From: Vespa crabro
Taxonomy: Eukaryota > Arthropoda > Insecta > Hymenoptera > Vespidae
Length of the DNA: 64,000 nt
NCBI RefSeq assembly: GCF_910589235.1
Contig: NC_060979.1
Span: 1,116,001-1,180,000 of the forward strand
Reading direction: 5' to 3'
Shown here in pieces: positions 1 through 12,735 of the stretch; position 1 is the first letter of the stretch; each line of letters starts with the position of its first letter. Below the pieces are notes generated by a model. That model saw only the letters and a list, made by a program, of their open reading frames with translations. It was not told the origin of the DNA and made no database searches. The position numbers were made by a program, and so were the translations under genes.

Positions 1-1040
1 AATTGTTTTATTCTATAATACAGTCTGAATGATTGTAATTGCATATAAATCTAGTTTTAGCCAAAAAGTCTAGCTCGGCTGTTTGCTTTTATTATCTTTT
101 TTAATATTATCTGTAATATTAATATTATCTGTTCAATTATATAGTCAATTCCTTAAATTATATAAATTATATTTATATAATAATGATGTCATTACGATAT
201 AAGCTTATAAGTTATCGTAGTTAGATTTTTCTGAATTATTTAGGTCTGTCGTCAAATGTTAATGAACGGGTAATACTATAAATAATAACTTCTTAAGGTA
301 TATGTTTAGGAAATAAATCAGCTAATACTTTTATCTAAAAGATAAAAAAAACTGCATCAATTGGTGCAGACAGAAATATAGGTTTCTGTTAAAAAAAAAA
401 GTGCAGTTGCATTATTCTGATATACCGATGCACAAAAATGTATAAAATCATTTGCGTATTATGTACCGTCCAATACAATTCAACTTTGACTTATAAATTT
501 TTTTTTTTATTTTCAACCATTACTCGAATTCGATTCAGCCTATTCCAGTTATGTGTGACACACTGTATATGTATCACCTCAATCTTGATTTCATTTCACA
601 CGTTGGTAAGTTAAAAAGACGAATTTATATTGAGCAATTTGTAGAATAAGTTTTCCTTCATTAATCTTTTTACTACTTCATTATTTTATTATTGAATAAT
701 AGATGAATATATAATATTTCATTATTTGAATAAATTTCCCAAATATTCTAATTTTTTTTTTTTTACTGATTATCATGTGAAACCCATAGTATAATAAATC
801 ATTTAATTCGTCCTGACCCTTTTTTTTATTAAAAATATGGACTCCCATTTGAAAAGATATTTCCATATTTTAATATCTCGAAAATAATGGCTTTGATAAA
901 AATAGATTCGTATCAGAATATATGCCCATCGAATCAAATAATTCCTTTCTTGGACATTTCCTCATATAATTATAATAAAAGCAAGGCAGATGTTACATTT
1001 TAAAATTACTTAGACATTTTGCATTTATCGATGATCATCA
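1..1040. other. AT-rich intergenic DNA with a dispersed repeat
   Basis: I see no coding exon here. Positions about 235-285 match 31.29-31.34 kb in the same orientation. Positions about 380-490 match 31.08-31.17 kb in the opposite orientation. A dispersed repeat is therefore present in rearranged form at both places. The short open frames have the low-complexity composition expected of random AT-rich sequence. Confidence 0.5.
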
Positions 1041-1461
1041 GGACTTTTCAATAAAATATTTGCGACTTTAGCGAATTTTTCTAATTTTCTCCTCAATTCT
1101 ATCGATGAGAAGCTTTATGAAACGTCAATGAATGCTGGTAAGTTAATAGATTTGATGAAATGTATAAACGAGATATTACTGGACATGCTTTTTGTTATTA
1201 AACCAAAGTACGTTTATCTTTGGGTATCGGCTGGGCATTTATATTAATTTTAATATTTACTAATTAAAAATATATTTAAAAGGAAGTTTTATATATTCGT
1301 TGATTAATAATACATTGATAATTCTGATTTTATAAATTTATACGAAAACATATATATGATATTTGTATGCGAAAGTAGCGGCCGAGAATGTGAAAAAAAT
1401 GTGGAATCGCCAAGAATTTAATTGGTAATGACTTTATCCGTGTAATATAAATGTGAAAGTA

Positions 1462-2748
1462 TTGGGTTGTTAGGAAAGCAATTTCGTTTTTTGTGAAAAT
1501 GAAAGACAATTTTCGTTTAATGACCAAATATTTTATACTGGTCATTCTGGTCCAATACCTTTTGCCATCTTTCTGGTAGTAGCATGATTCCACGCTCATC
1601 AAATTTTTGGTCTTTGCTGGCAAAAAACTGATCGAGGTGGTTTTTGACTTCCTCATATGAAGTGTAGGTTTTATCATCTAAAAAATTTTGCAGTGACCGG
1701 AATAAATAATAATCCGAAGGTGCCAGATCTGGAGAATATGGTGAGTGTGGCATTGTATCCCATTCAAGTTATAAAAGCTTTGGCGAGTGACCAAACTTGT
1801 ATGAGGTCTCGCATTATCTTGGAGGAACACTACACCTTTTCTGTCGATTAATTCTGGGCTTTTTTGTTGAAGTGCACCATTCAGTTTGTCCAGCTGATGA
1901 CAGTAGACTTTCGAATTAATTGTTGTGTTATCCGGTAAAATCTCAAAAAAAAAAACGATTCCTTCAAAATCTCATCAAACAGACAGTATCACCTTTTTTT
2001 GATGGATATTGGCTTTGGAAATGCTTTTGGAGAAGCCGGTTTATCTTTTTTGCTCCATGATCTCTTGCGTTTGACATTGTTATAAACAACCCATTTTTCG
2101 TCCCTAGTAATGATGCGCTTCAAAAATGGATCATTTTCGTGACGTTTAAGAAGCGAATCACAGACGTCAACGCGATAACACAAATTTCTCTCCGTGAGAA
2201 CATGGGGAACCCATACATCGAGCTTCGAGGTTAAACCCAGGCCTTTCAAGTGATCATAAACTGTTGAATTTGATAAATTTAAACTCTCACCGATCTCACG
2301 TGTTGTTATTCGCCGGTTTGCATCAACTAATGCGTTTATCGTGTCTTTATCAGCTTCAACCGGTTTTCCAGAACGTAGTACATCTCTGACATCAAAATTG
2401 CTTTATCGAAATTTTTCAAACCAGTTTTAACACTGGCATACTGTCAATACATCTTCTCCATACACATCGGTTAATTTCTTTCTGGCTGGAACAGCATTTT
2501 TACCTTTTCTATAGTAAAGAAAAGTAAAATATGACGAAAATGCTGCTTATTGCTCTCCATATTAAAAGGGGCACCAACCAAAAACTACTGCGTAGAATCA
2601 ATTGAACTTTTTCACACACAAGCCTTGCTATATCAGCTTTCAAAACATATAATGATTATGCAGCTTAAGTGTAAATTTGGGTGCAAAAAAAAAATACAAT
2701 TAAATCCTCTGTTGGGAAAAAAACGAAATTCCTTTCCGAACAACCCAA
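1462..2748 (-). mobile_element. Full-length but dead mariner element
   Basis: The element is 1287 bp. It begins TTGGGTTGTTAGGAAAG and ends with the near-perfect inverse, and TA dinucleotides at 1460-1461 and 2749-2750 flank it. That is the Tc1/mariner target-site hallmark. The inverted repeats are about 30 bp. The length and ends match an intact mariner in outline, so this is a clean insertion that later decayed in place. It lies inside the FAR-I remnant. The same family recurs at 39.4-40.5 kb. Confidence 0.9.
1517..2562 (-). pseudogene. Broken mariner transposase
   Basis: The reading frame would start at the ATG ending at 2562 (MESNKQHF) and run about 348 codons to 1517, the normal mariner transposase length. 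Recognisable blocks are the SKLDVWVPHVLTE linker, the catalytic block with ITRDEKWVVYNN (first Asp), and YSPDLAPSDYYLF (third Asp of the DD34D triad), followed by the LPERWQKVLDQN tail. Several frameshifts and stops separate these blocks. No active protein can be made. Confidence 0.88.
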
Positions 2749-3264
2749 TAAATGTGAACGTAGTAACTGCAGATCTAGTTAAAAATATGCTGTTCAAAAA
2801 TTCCTGCGAACATTGCCAATATTCGAAGGTAACTTTCAAGATATTGTTTAATCGGTCAGAATATTTTACCGTTCAAATAAAGTATAAAAATTATGGAAAA
2901 ATCTAAATTAATGCGTGCTTTATCAAATACATAATCTTTCAGATACAACGAAGATATTTCCAATCGCAATTAGGTATCTAAAGATAATTGTCATCATTTT
3001 TTTGAAAGACATGACAGCAAGTACGAATAATTTTTACCAAATAATTAGTACTATAGCTTCAAAATGACGATACACTGACCAATGATTCTGTATTTACTTT
3101 CTACAATTTAATACCAGCTCTTATAAACGAGACGGTCGCGTTGTTTGAAAATAAACAAAAATAAATTTCTCTTATTTAATTTTGTTACAGAAATAATATA
3201 TGGGCAGAAAAATAGAGAAGAAATTCATGCGTGTAGCGACCAAGAGAGGTGAAGTTTTACGAAT

Positions 3265-4695
3265 AAATGATCATTTATGGCAAGAAATTTTATGAAAGAT
3301 GAATGGACACCGGTTGATAGATTTGGTGGAACGTATAAACAAGATAATATTGGACGAGTTTATCGAGATTAAACCAGAGTATGTTTATTTTCGAGTTTTG
3401 ATAACGCTACTAATTTTAATATTTACTAATATAACCTACATTTTTAAAAAATGTTATATGTTCGTTAATTAAAAATACATTAATATTTCTGATTTTAGAA
3501 TGCTTGCAATACGGACGAACACTTACGTATGTACGAAATCAGTCCCGAAAAAGCAGAACCAACACTAAATAAGGGTAAAAGAATTAGATTATTCACTCGG
3601 AATGCTTATAGTTATATATTATTATATTATAGTGCTTATAATTACTCATTGCTTCGTATGATTTTGTATTCTAAAGAAGATGGATCTTTATTTTTTTTGA
3701 GGATATAGTCAAGTTTAATATATACTTGAGAATTAAAGTCCAATTGAATAATCAAGTTTCATTTAAGGGATTTCCATTACTACTGAAAAGTAAAATTGGA
3801 TTAAGTGTACTTACAATGTATACATGTAAGTTATACATGTAAGTTCATTCCGAACTTCTGAATGAATATTTGTAGATTCGAAAATGTCTTTTCAAGTAGT
3901 CTGATGTTAGAAAGATTCGAAGCTTCTACAAGTAGTACTTGAATTTTAAGTTAATTTTTGTTAAATGTGGATTGTTGATTCCACCATTAAATTGTCGGGC
4001 TTTTAAATTTTAATGTAACTCAATTCTGGTTGCCGAAAATTGAGTAATTAGGAGTTAAAAATTATCGCAGCTGTAGTGACAATAGTTCCGTTATTTCAAC
4101 GAAGTGATTATGAAAGTTTCGAATCTAATCAAAACTAGAATTCAAATATATTTAGGAGTAACGTTTATGCTTCTCAAAAATTTACAAAGAGTTCGAATCT
4201 ATTTCTTCTGTACATCGAATGTACTTGAAACTATTGCTTCCCCTTTCGACAATACCAATGAATCATTCAAAACTGACTTTTATCCCCATTTTTTTCTATA
4301 TGTATTTTCGCAAGATTAACGAAACCCTCTAGGAATAGAAACCCTCTATCTATAGTTCCTCTAGGAAAAATAATCTAGCAATACAAGAGTGAATAGCGAA
4401 CGTTATACACCGTAAGTCATCTGATCGCTCGAGTTCAATTATAGTTTTCATTCACTCTTTATCGAATTTTAAAAAATAAAATGAAAATCAATCTCTATTC
4501 GACATCATTGATACTCGACGTTCCTTTTCTTTCCAGATTACTCAAAATTTATAATAAAAACCACAAAATGTTCTCGATCATTTTTGTACGATCGAATAGA
4601 AGGGTACGAATGATAAATAGAATGAACCGAAAAGAAAATTAACTTCTACAGTCTTGTATAAAATAATAAATATATCTTCTTTCTTTCCTGCTTCT
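3265..4695 (+). pseudogene. Second decayed FAR remnant (FAR-J)
   Basis: About 3265-3375 resembles FAR exon 3, with an RLIDLVERINKIILDE stretch. About 3495-3565 resembles exon 4, with TNTYVCTKSVPKK equivalent to the NTYVYTKS catalytic stretch. About 4650-4692 resembles the 3' end of exon 7, with the equivalent of the CTCGTATAAAATGGCGAAG exon end and the following donor region. The order matches FAR on the plus strand, directly downstream of FAR-I. A closely similar series lies at 43.44-44.66 kb (FAR-K), so the two are probably duplicates. No open frame survives. Confidence 0.5.
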
Positions 4696-4735
4696 TTCAT
4701 TATTCGTCTCTTATTGACAATCATGTCAAAGATTT
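4440..4735. repeat. Inverted copy of 39.05-39.33 kb
   Basis: This block reads as the reverse complement of about 39050-39330 at high similarity, for example the run around CTCGATCATTTTTGTACGATC. The two copies are about 35 kb apart in opposite orientation. The 39-kb copy ends just before the rearranged mariner. The block includes the FAR exon 7 end remnant, so it is probably FAR-derived intron and exon DNA. Confidence 0.8.
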
Positions 4736-5198
4736 ATTAAGTTATTTGGAAAGTCAGCAAACTATTGAAAAAATCGATATTTGATTTTTCAGAGAATCAT
4801 AGAATTTTTTAAATCCACGTCTCGTACATTTATTATTTTGTGCATTTTGTACAACGTACATTTCAATAGCAACATTCGCACAGATTGAGAATTCATTTGA
4901 AATTTATATCTATTTCTTTTTTTTTACATCAATTCGCGACCTGCGGCAGATGGTCGCCATCAAGAGGAGTAGAAGAGTACCAGACCTTCAAAATGACGCA
5001 AAAAAGACCAAACCTGCTCGAAATTTTATAGATAAAAATTCACTAAAATATCCTTAACCCGTACCAAAAGTATCATTACCTCTCACCAAACCGTTTAACA
5101 AAGATTCATTATTATAAAAGAAATAATTGACTTATATTAAGATGAAAGAGTAAATTATTATTATTCCTCCTACATTTTCTTTGACGATCTTGCTTACT

Positions 5199-8100
5199 TC
5201 ATGAAGATGGTAGCGTTAAAAATAGTCTGGGAACGCTCAGTAAAATACCCCATATGATCACAAAAAAAATACAGGCTATAGAAAGTTTGAATCCTTGATG
5301 GGCCCAGTAAAGCCTTAAAAAATCGAAAAATCAATATCATTTGTAAATGATTGTCAATAATAAACAGATGATGAATTAAAAATGCAAGAAACAAAATACC
5401 TTCGCCATTTTATACGAGCTTGTGGAAGCGTTTCAATGGGATCCTTTAAGATGTATTTTCTTATTCCTACAACATATGTCGCAAAATAAATATCCCAAAC
5501 GATATCATTCATATCACAAAGGAATAAGTCACGATCTGCGGGTGTCAACTTCTTCATTAGTTCATTCCATCTTTCATTCGTATACGTCCATTCGTTCGTA
5601 CAAAAATAACCAAAAACGTCCGACATTTGGTGAATTTTCTTATACATTCCGAGTAACCTTTAACGATAAGTATTATTGGCAGTATGAAATTTTTCTCTCT
5701 TTTAGCATTCTAATACTTTCCCTTCAGAAAATATGATATGAGAAATTTACCTCGGTTGTTTACCCACGCACAATGCGATCGCATCGATTATAAAAGCTGG
5801 TAGTAAGTGTAGAAAGTACACATAGATTAGATAGATCAGCCGGTATTTTGTCATCTTAAAACTACAGTACCAAAATATTTCTTTAGACGGTATCAATCGT
5901 TCATACTTTAACGTCATTTCCTTCAATCTGTCGTAAGTGATTGGATTATCCTGAGATACGTAATTGTAAATGGGAATACCTTCATTGGATCTGAAAAATT
6001 ATATTAGATCGGTGTATATGAAATGTCGGATTTTAATTACATATGAATGTTAATTACAATGCTTCTGTTATATTTTCATTTAGTACATAAGCTATTTAGG
6101 AGTCATATTGTCTATTGCCATAGTAATATTTCGTCAAAAAAAAATTTTACTAGAATTGTTTATTCTTGTTATTTATTTTGAATATTGTACAAGAATAAAC
6201 TCCGTTAATGTAATTTTCTTATACGTGTTCGAACTTGGCAAAATAGCTACAAAAACCAAACGCAACATAAATTAAGCATTTAATATATTGCAACACCTTT
6301 CTTCAAATAGGAAGATCTAAAAAGTTGATATATTGGTATTGTATGAATTGACCAAACGACATAAGCTTAATCGCTTACACGTATATTCAACGTTACTAAT
6401 CCGATCTCTTCGAGAGCCATTTTTTGATCGAATTGTCACTGCTGACGAGAAATAAATTTTGCATGATAATAAAAAGAGATCTGCTCGACAACTTGATAGA
6501 GACGAGACACCTGCTCCGAAACCATCGCTTCATCCACGAAAAACTGGTTGGTGGAATGTAAGTGGAATGGTTCATTATTCATTCCTACAAACTGAGGAAA
6601 CCATTACTAATGCAAAATACTGCCAATACATTGATGAAATGCATTAAAAATTAAAAATTATACGCTCTTCGCATGAATATTTTTCCGTGAAAACGCTCGA
6701 CCGCATACGCCACAACAAACAATTGCAAAATTGACTGACTTAATGCTTAAAATTTTTCAACATCCACCGAATTTAGCCGACCTATCTGCAACGGACTGTT
6801 ATTTCTTTAAACACCTTGAATTTTTATTAAGCGATAAACATTTGGAAAATGAAGAGAATCTTAAAACTTCCATAGCAGAGTTTATTAACTAAAACCAAAA
6901 CATTTTGAAAAATGGCATTTATACACTAAAAATATATCTAAGCAAATGAAGCCTATTTAGATTAAATAAACATTTTTTAAAAAATATAACGTTTTTAATA
7001 TTCATGAAAAATCCGTCACTTCATAAAGACCAAACTATTATATTCGAATAAGGATGAATTAATTTTATTTTTTCAAAAATCATTATTTAATTCATTTGTG
7101 AACGGTATCATTTGACGCTACCTTAAATTATTAGCAATGCCCCAGGCACTAGCAATTAATCCATTAATCGTCAGATCTCCGGGTACCAAGTTCACTTTCA
7201 TCGATGCATCGCAATGATGAATTCGCATTATTCCCATTAGAATATTTGCTGTAATTCCTATAGGTCCGTACATATTATCTACCCATCCTTGAACAGGTTC
7301 TCGATACGTGGATATCACTAGGAATATTAAATTGATTAATATACACCATTTATTGTTTTATTCTATAATTTATTACATATATTAAATTGATTAATATACA
7401 CCATTTATTGTTTTATTCTATAATTTATTACATATATTACATTACTACCAACCAATTCCAGGACGAAATATTCCAATCGGTATCGTGTCAGCATGCTTTT
7501 TTACCACATTCTCAGCAAGTGATTTCGTATACACATAACTATTTGGCCATCTTCCAAGTAAACTAAAATAAAAAAGTTCTACAAGTGTATTATCAATCAA
7601 CGTGCACCATCTATTTCTTTAATATCTTTATTATAAATAAATATGAAACGTACTGCGGTGTAATATCGTTAAGTAATTTTTCTTCCATAAGGTCAATCAA
7701 ATCGATTAATTTGTCGGCATCTATCGGTGGATCATAAATCTTTTCCTCGATCTGATTATAAAGGCAGTTCGCATAAGCCGTGGATACGTGAACGAAACTC
7801 TAACATATTAAAAATAACAAACATTTATTACAATCAGAGCTTTCATTAAAAGATCTTGATAGGCATTAGTAAGTATATATAAAGGATAAAGATGATACCT
7901 TCAGATTCGGCATTTCTTTGGACAACTTTATCAAATCCCTTAGACTTCGGACGTTAATAGCTATCGCCGCTTTCATTGCTTCATTGAATCTTACGGTAGC
8001 GGCGACATTGAAAACAATTGATACTTCGCGTATGAGTGTAGCTCTATCAATTTTGGAAATACCGAGATTTGGTAAGCTACAATCCCCCTTGATTGCGACT

Positions 8101-9235
8101 ATTCGTTTTCGGAATTTTGTTTCTTCCTTCCTCAACTTGGAAAACAACTAGAAAACGTACAGAATTGTAAATTTTGTCTATTTCGTTTAAATAAATGTCA
8201 TAAAAAAATAAATAGCATTAGAAGACTTTGTACATGTTCAAAGTACACTAAACCAATAATTTATTTATTAATTTTTTGTTTCTTTTACCTAGCAAGTATA
8301 TAGAAGGTATTCAATTTCTCTCAAATAATTAAAACTTGGAACTAAAGCGACCAAAAAAATTCTTGAAGAAATTTGTTTGGTATGATAGGAAACATCGTAT
8401 GGTGCCAAATTTATTTATTATAAATCGAACGATATGGAAAATTTTACAGTTAAATTCATTTTTTTAATAGAAATATATATTCTTTTTTCACGGCTCAATG
8501 ATTTTTTCAGACAAATTCGACGACCTTCTATATGAAGTCATTTATTATTATAAAATATTATAAATTACATTACATTATAAATTCGTGAGATCTTAAATAG
8601 TAAGGAATACAAACATATATCAATAGTTCCTGACTGTTATACTGCACACAATTGAACATGAAAGTATATCAATCCAACTATTAAAAAGCAGTTATATAGT
8701 TCGATTCAAAAAAATGAATTTGACTTTGAAATTCTCCCAACGCTTAACACGCTTAAAAAGGAATTAGAACATGGTGTACCCCTTCACTTTAAACAAATCC
8801 GTACAAAGACTTTTTTTTTAAGTTCGACCTCTCACAAGATATTCCCATTTTTCAAAATAAATAAGATACGCTGTATACATTATTTAATAAATAGAGAATC
8901 TCATAGTTAAAGAATCAAAGAAAATATAGAAATAATAAACAACTAACCGAATCTTCCATAAGTTCATCCAAGCGTTCAAGAACATTTTTCCCTTTTTTCG
9001 AACGTATCAAAATATAAATGCATCTGATGCCAGGACATCCTCTTAACAATTTCTCGATTAATAATTTTCCCATGAATCCAGTTCCGCCAGTCAAAAATAC
9101 ACTTTCATCGTCGTAAAACTTTTGAATAGGTGTAAGCTTATCGATTATTTCGACAGACGATTCTATAGTTGATGTTCCAACTGTTGAATCAAGGGCCACT
9201 TCTTGATCAGACTCTTCTAATAGCGGTTTCATCAT
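5199..9235 (-). CDS. FAR: Fatty acyl-CoA reductase FAR-A, intact, 8 coding exons
   Basis: FARs reduce fatty acyl-CoA to fatty alcohol with NADPH, in two steps, at the ER or peroxisome membrane. Exons on the minus strand: 9235-8948, 8147-7899, 7799-7654, 7562-7453, 7317-7122, 5990-5751, 5657-5400 and 5313-5199. They total 1602 nt, giving 533 aa, normal for the family. Every junction has GT/AG and the phases join. The N-terminal Rossmann domain has TGGTGFMG at residues 49-56, and the catalytic YVYTK is at 237-241. The FAR_C domain is mainly exon 7 (about 410-495), starting LLGMYKKIH. Hydrophobic segments lie near 381-405 and 504-523. The start is the first Met of an MM pair. A splice acceptor 20 nt upstream (AG at 9257-9256) implies a 5' UTR exon further upstream. 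Intron 5 carries a mariner fragment in antisense. I see no lesion. Substrate chain length cannot be read from the sequence. Confidence 0.93.
6285..6965 (+). mobile_element. Truncated mariner inside FAR-A intron 5
   Basis: The sequence translates to mariner transposase blocks: the linker KKLIYWYCMN-like stretch, REPFFDRIVTADEK with the first catalytic Asp, and RKTGWWNVSGMVHYSFLQTEETIT. Later blocks are increasingly broken. It is a different family from the 1.5-kb mariner and looks closest to the Hsmar1/cecropia-like group. No terminal inverted repeats were found. It lies antisense to the host gene within a 1.1-kb intron. The same family with the same flanking sequence recurs at 13.43 kb. Confidence 0.8.
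7326..7435. repeat. 55-bp tandem duplication in FAR-A intron 4
   Basis: A 55-bp unit starting ATTAAATTGATTAATATAC occurs twice in immediate succession, beginning at 7326 and 7381, with essentially no differences. It lies between exons 4 and 5 and close to the exon 5 acceptor. The near-identity points to a recent event. Confidence 0.9.
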
Positions 9236-10656
9236 TTCTACTCTTCCAAATCGACCTATAAAAGTAAGCGTGAATTAGACATTTTTTTAAAATTCTATAT
9301 CATAATTTTCTCTTTCGGACGGGTTTTTTTAATCCGCTTCTGAAAAGAAAACTGATAATTTTATAATCTTAACTTCACAGTATATATGCTAACGCGACTG
9401 AAATGTCTTCTGAAAAAATTATAAATTGTACTGCCTATTACTACTGACGCATTTTTTTATTCTAACGCATTTTATTCTAACTGCTTCTTTTCTTTTATCT
9501 TCATATTCATGTGACCACACAACCACGATCACTTCCAATTATAAAATATATATTCATGGCAAGCACGTTTGTGTATATATATCTATATACTACTTTTCTT
9601 TGATGCGAACGTACAAAAAGTAATAATGCGAAATAAAGAATGTTAAATACGGTTAACAAAATATACTCTAATTAATTTGCATTTTAATTGTTTATTACAA
9701 TATATTTTCTTCTTTAATCTATTATGATTATGATCAAAGAAGCAATATTTCGTGGGAAGAATTTTTCACCTTTTTGGCTTGTCTTGAAATAATTCGAAAA
9801 AAATCAATTGACACAATGCGTTATGAGGGCAGTAAGAGTCGATTGTGACATTGGTTCGTCGAAATTTATCCACAATAAGTATGTAGGCAATATAAGATAC
9901 ATATCTATATCTATAATAAATAAGTATCTTATTTGCAGACTACCGTTTTGAGACATTATTCGATAAAGGAAAAAAAACCAAAAAAAAAAAAAAAAAAAAC
10001 CGCTCACGTTATGCATTCATTATCTTTTTTATTTTCAAATCTTACGCCAAATTTTACGATAGTTCTCTCTCTATTCTTGATTTATCATCTCCCAATCCAA
10101 TTAAGAAACATAACATTTAAATAATAATCAAGCTTCGGCAAATTTCAAATCGATGTAATTAAACAGTCGAACTGTCGATTTAATATAAAAATAAAAAAAC
10201 AAAAAGAAAAAGAAACAGCGGCATATAATAGGAAAAAAGAAAAGTTTATGTAATTCATATAATTGAGAAATATAATTGAGAAAACGATCTTTCTACAATA
10301 GTGGCGTTTATATATTATAATATACAATATTGAATACATAATCTTGAATATCCGTTTCGAAAATGCGATTCTATGTTTGTTTTTTACTTTTAATCCCCTA
10401 TCAAAAGTTAAAGATATAGTTTATATATGTATTATATTTAATGCTACTTGCAAATTAATATAATAAAATTATATAATATAATATTTTATAATAACGTAAA
10501 ATTTCAGAAAAGAAATGTTCATAAAATTATAATATGTTATAAAATAATATAATAAAAAAGATACGAAACATAAACGAAGTATCGTGATTGTTTCTCTCAC
10601 ACTGACTATTATTTTCGCGTAATATCACTCATAATCGTAAATATAATCTGTAATAA

Positions 10657-10688
<32 letters not shown>

Positions 10689-12258
10689 CCCATAAAAACA
10701 CAAATTTTACTCTCTTTCACAGGTATTTTCCAATTATGAATTGAAATTGCATATGTACTTTAAAAAGATTATTAACGCACTTAATAACTTAATCACAAAC
10801 GTAATTTCCTTCAGTACTCACGATAAGTGTATATACTCGAACAGAGTTCACTTTTACACTAAACTATAAAATCAGATTGAAGCAGCTTAATATTGTTCCC
10901 CTCTACCATTTATTCAGCATATCCAAGACGACCTGAAGGTTTAACAATTCTAAAGGTCAAAACTTCATTTTTAAGTTTTTGCTCGAATAATTGAAATCTA
11001 AAATAACTGTAAACAAAAAATACAAATCAATTTATCACGATGAAAATGATAAGGAATATACGAAATAAAAACTCGCCAATAATAACCTCAATGTACTTAT
11101 GCATTTATTGACTTGACGCATAATTATTGCATTATTAATTTCATGCTAATTTTCATTGCCTTCCAATAAATATCGAAGAACAAATCATCTAATAGTGATA
11201 TATCGTTTTCAAAAAATATTTCCTTTTACATGATTTACGATTTAAATTTATGCAGGAAATATTTTTATATAAGTATATAAAAATATTTAATTTTTTCAAA
11301 ATACGGCGGGATATCTTTTTATAAGTAATAAATAAGTTAATTAATAAGAAAAAAAATATCCGACCAAACTTTTATGAGTAAAAATACCCAAATAATTATA
11401 ATTGCAACCTTCCTTCCGTACCATCACTGAAGTTATAATTTTTCATAAAATTTATATTTTAAACAAAATCCCTTAAATAAGAGAACTCATTGATCCGTAT
11501 TTTGACAAGGACGTGAATTAAAATTATTCTTCCCTATTCATCTTCATTGACAATCTTGTTTCTTTCACGAAAATCTGAACATTACGATAAGCCGCGAAAT
11601 CATGTAATTATAAAGAAAATACAGGGAATAACGAATTTCAATAATTGATGCTTTCATTAAAGCATTGAAAATTTGAAAAATAAATATCATTAGAAAGCGA
11701 TAATGAACGTAAAATGCAAGAAAGAATATATCTGTGTTGTTTTACACAAACATGTAGATGCATTTCAATGAGATTCTTTAAGAGGTATGTTTGAAACTAA
11801 ATATCCTTCAAAAACAAAGTCCTTCATAAAAGGAAAAAGAAGTATTCACGATCTTTGGTTGCTAACTTATGCGATATATCAACCATTAATGATTACAGGT
11901 TTGATCATCAGAACTTTGGACATTAAGTTCACTTTTACTAATCCATCCTGATGATTAGTTTCTGTTAATCCTATTCCACCACCTGCTGTAATTCCTATTG
12001 ATCCGTGTATATTATAAATCCATCCTAAAATAGATTCTTAATACATGGATATTATTAGGAATATTATATTAATTTTTTCGTTACCGTGAGTGACAATAGT
12101 TACTCACTATAAAATTTTCCTAATATATCGTGATCGACTAAAGTGGTTTACGTTCAAAAGCGTTCATATATACCAGAGACGACTAAAGTCACGAATAATT
12201 AAATTCACGAAAATCAGTGAAAAAAAATCAAATGAAGTAAAAGAAATTTAGATAGCCT
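7850..12258. repeat. Segmental duplication, copy 1 (partner 47.63-51.75 kb)
   Basis: From FAR-A intron 2 through exons 2 and 1, the upstream region and the FAR-G remnant, the sequence matches 47625-51745 almost base for base in the same orientation. Small indels are present, and about 165 bp around 9316-9480 is absent from copy 2. Similarity drops sharply on the lower-coordinate side: FAR-A exons 3-8 and FAR-B exons 3-8 are clearly diverged. Confidence 0.92.
9256..11530. other. Upstream region of FAR-A
   Basis: No coding exon is visible. The region should hold the FAR-A promoter and at least one 5' UTR exon, because an intron acceptor abuts the start codon. A block at about 10822-10880 with the core GTTCACTTTTACACTAAAC recurs at 50.35-50.41 kb and, diverged, at 38.79-38.83 kb. 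A long T run lies at 10663-10688 and an A run at 9982-10000. Confidence 0.5.
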
Positions 12259-12735
12259 GATAGGGTTTGCGAAAGAGAAAAAAATTTCCTGATTAGTTGA
12301 ATTATAAGCAACGATTCATGATCGACGGGAGAGTAATGTCATCTCTTTATGATATAAAGTACTTTTTGTGGTTCTGAAAAAACGATCTAACAGCCAAACT
12401 AGCAATAACGAAACGGTTAATTAACATATGGTTAAATAACATTATATTTAATATTTCGAACTACAAGGATTAGATTACTATGAATCAATTTCTATATGAA
12501 ATACTTCAATCATTAAAAGCAACGAAGACATAGCTTTGTAAAAGAGTTACTGGAACACATACGCATAAAAAACAAATTTCAAACATTTATAAACTTCAAA
12601 CGTTAATAACGCCTATTTCACTTTCACGTTAAAACTCTACATCTTAGCTACGTAAAGCAATGTAGTTCTCTTATTCGGTAAATTACAATTGCCCTTGATC
12701 GTGATTATGTGATATCGAAATTTTTATTCTCCACT
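11540..12735 (-). pseudogene. Decayed FAR remnant FAR-G (exons 2, 5, 7, 8)
   Basis: Read on the minus strand, FAR pieces occur in the correct order. About 12735-12590 resembles exon 2: an IITIKGNCNLPNK stretch equivalent to IVAIKGDCSLPNL, then an eroded RFNE/AINV region. About 12055-11895 resembles exon 5: GWIYNIHGSIGITAG, equivalent to GWVDNMYGPIGITAN. About 11880-11755 resembles the end of exon 7, with TKDREYFF and a LKNLIE stretch. About 11690-11545 resembles exon 8, with FVIPCIFFIIT. Stops are frequent and exons 1, 3, 4 and 6 were not found. The lower part was copied with the segmental duplication to 51.04-51.54 kb. Confidence 0.72.

Larger units (their letters stand above)
1050..3170 (+). 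pseudogene. Decayed FAR pseudogene (FAR-I) interrupted by a mariner
   Basis: Three pieces keep FAR order on the plus strand. About 1050-1205 resembles FAR exon 3: an ETSMNAGKLIDLM stretch equivalent to the DPSMNADEFIDLM of FAR-F. About 1345-1435 resembles exon 4: a KVAAENVKK stretch followed by the NW and donor region. About 2940-3170 resembles exon 6: an acceptor, then YNEDI, ending in a YFLHLLPA-like hydrophobic stretch before a GTAAAT-like junction. The frames are broken by stops and indels throughout. A complete mariner sits between exons 4 and 6, and exon 5 is not recognisable. The match comes from by-eye comparison with the intact FAR genes in the same window. It is clearly non-functional. 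Confidence 0.65.

Noticed and set aside
7918..8151. Plus-strand open frame of 77 codons
   Set aside because: It is the antisense shadow of FAR-A exon 2.
9804..10016. Open frames around the poly-A/T run at 9.98 kb and its copy at 49.56 kb
   Set aside because: They consist of low-complexity Phe or Lys runs from the homopolymer tract.
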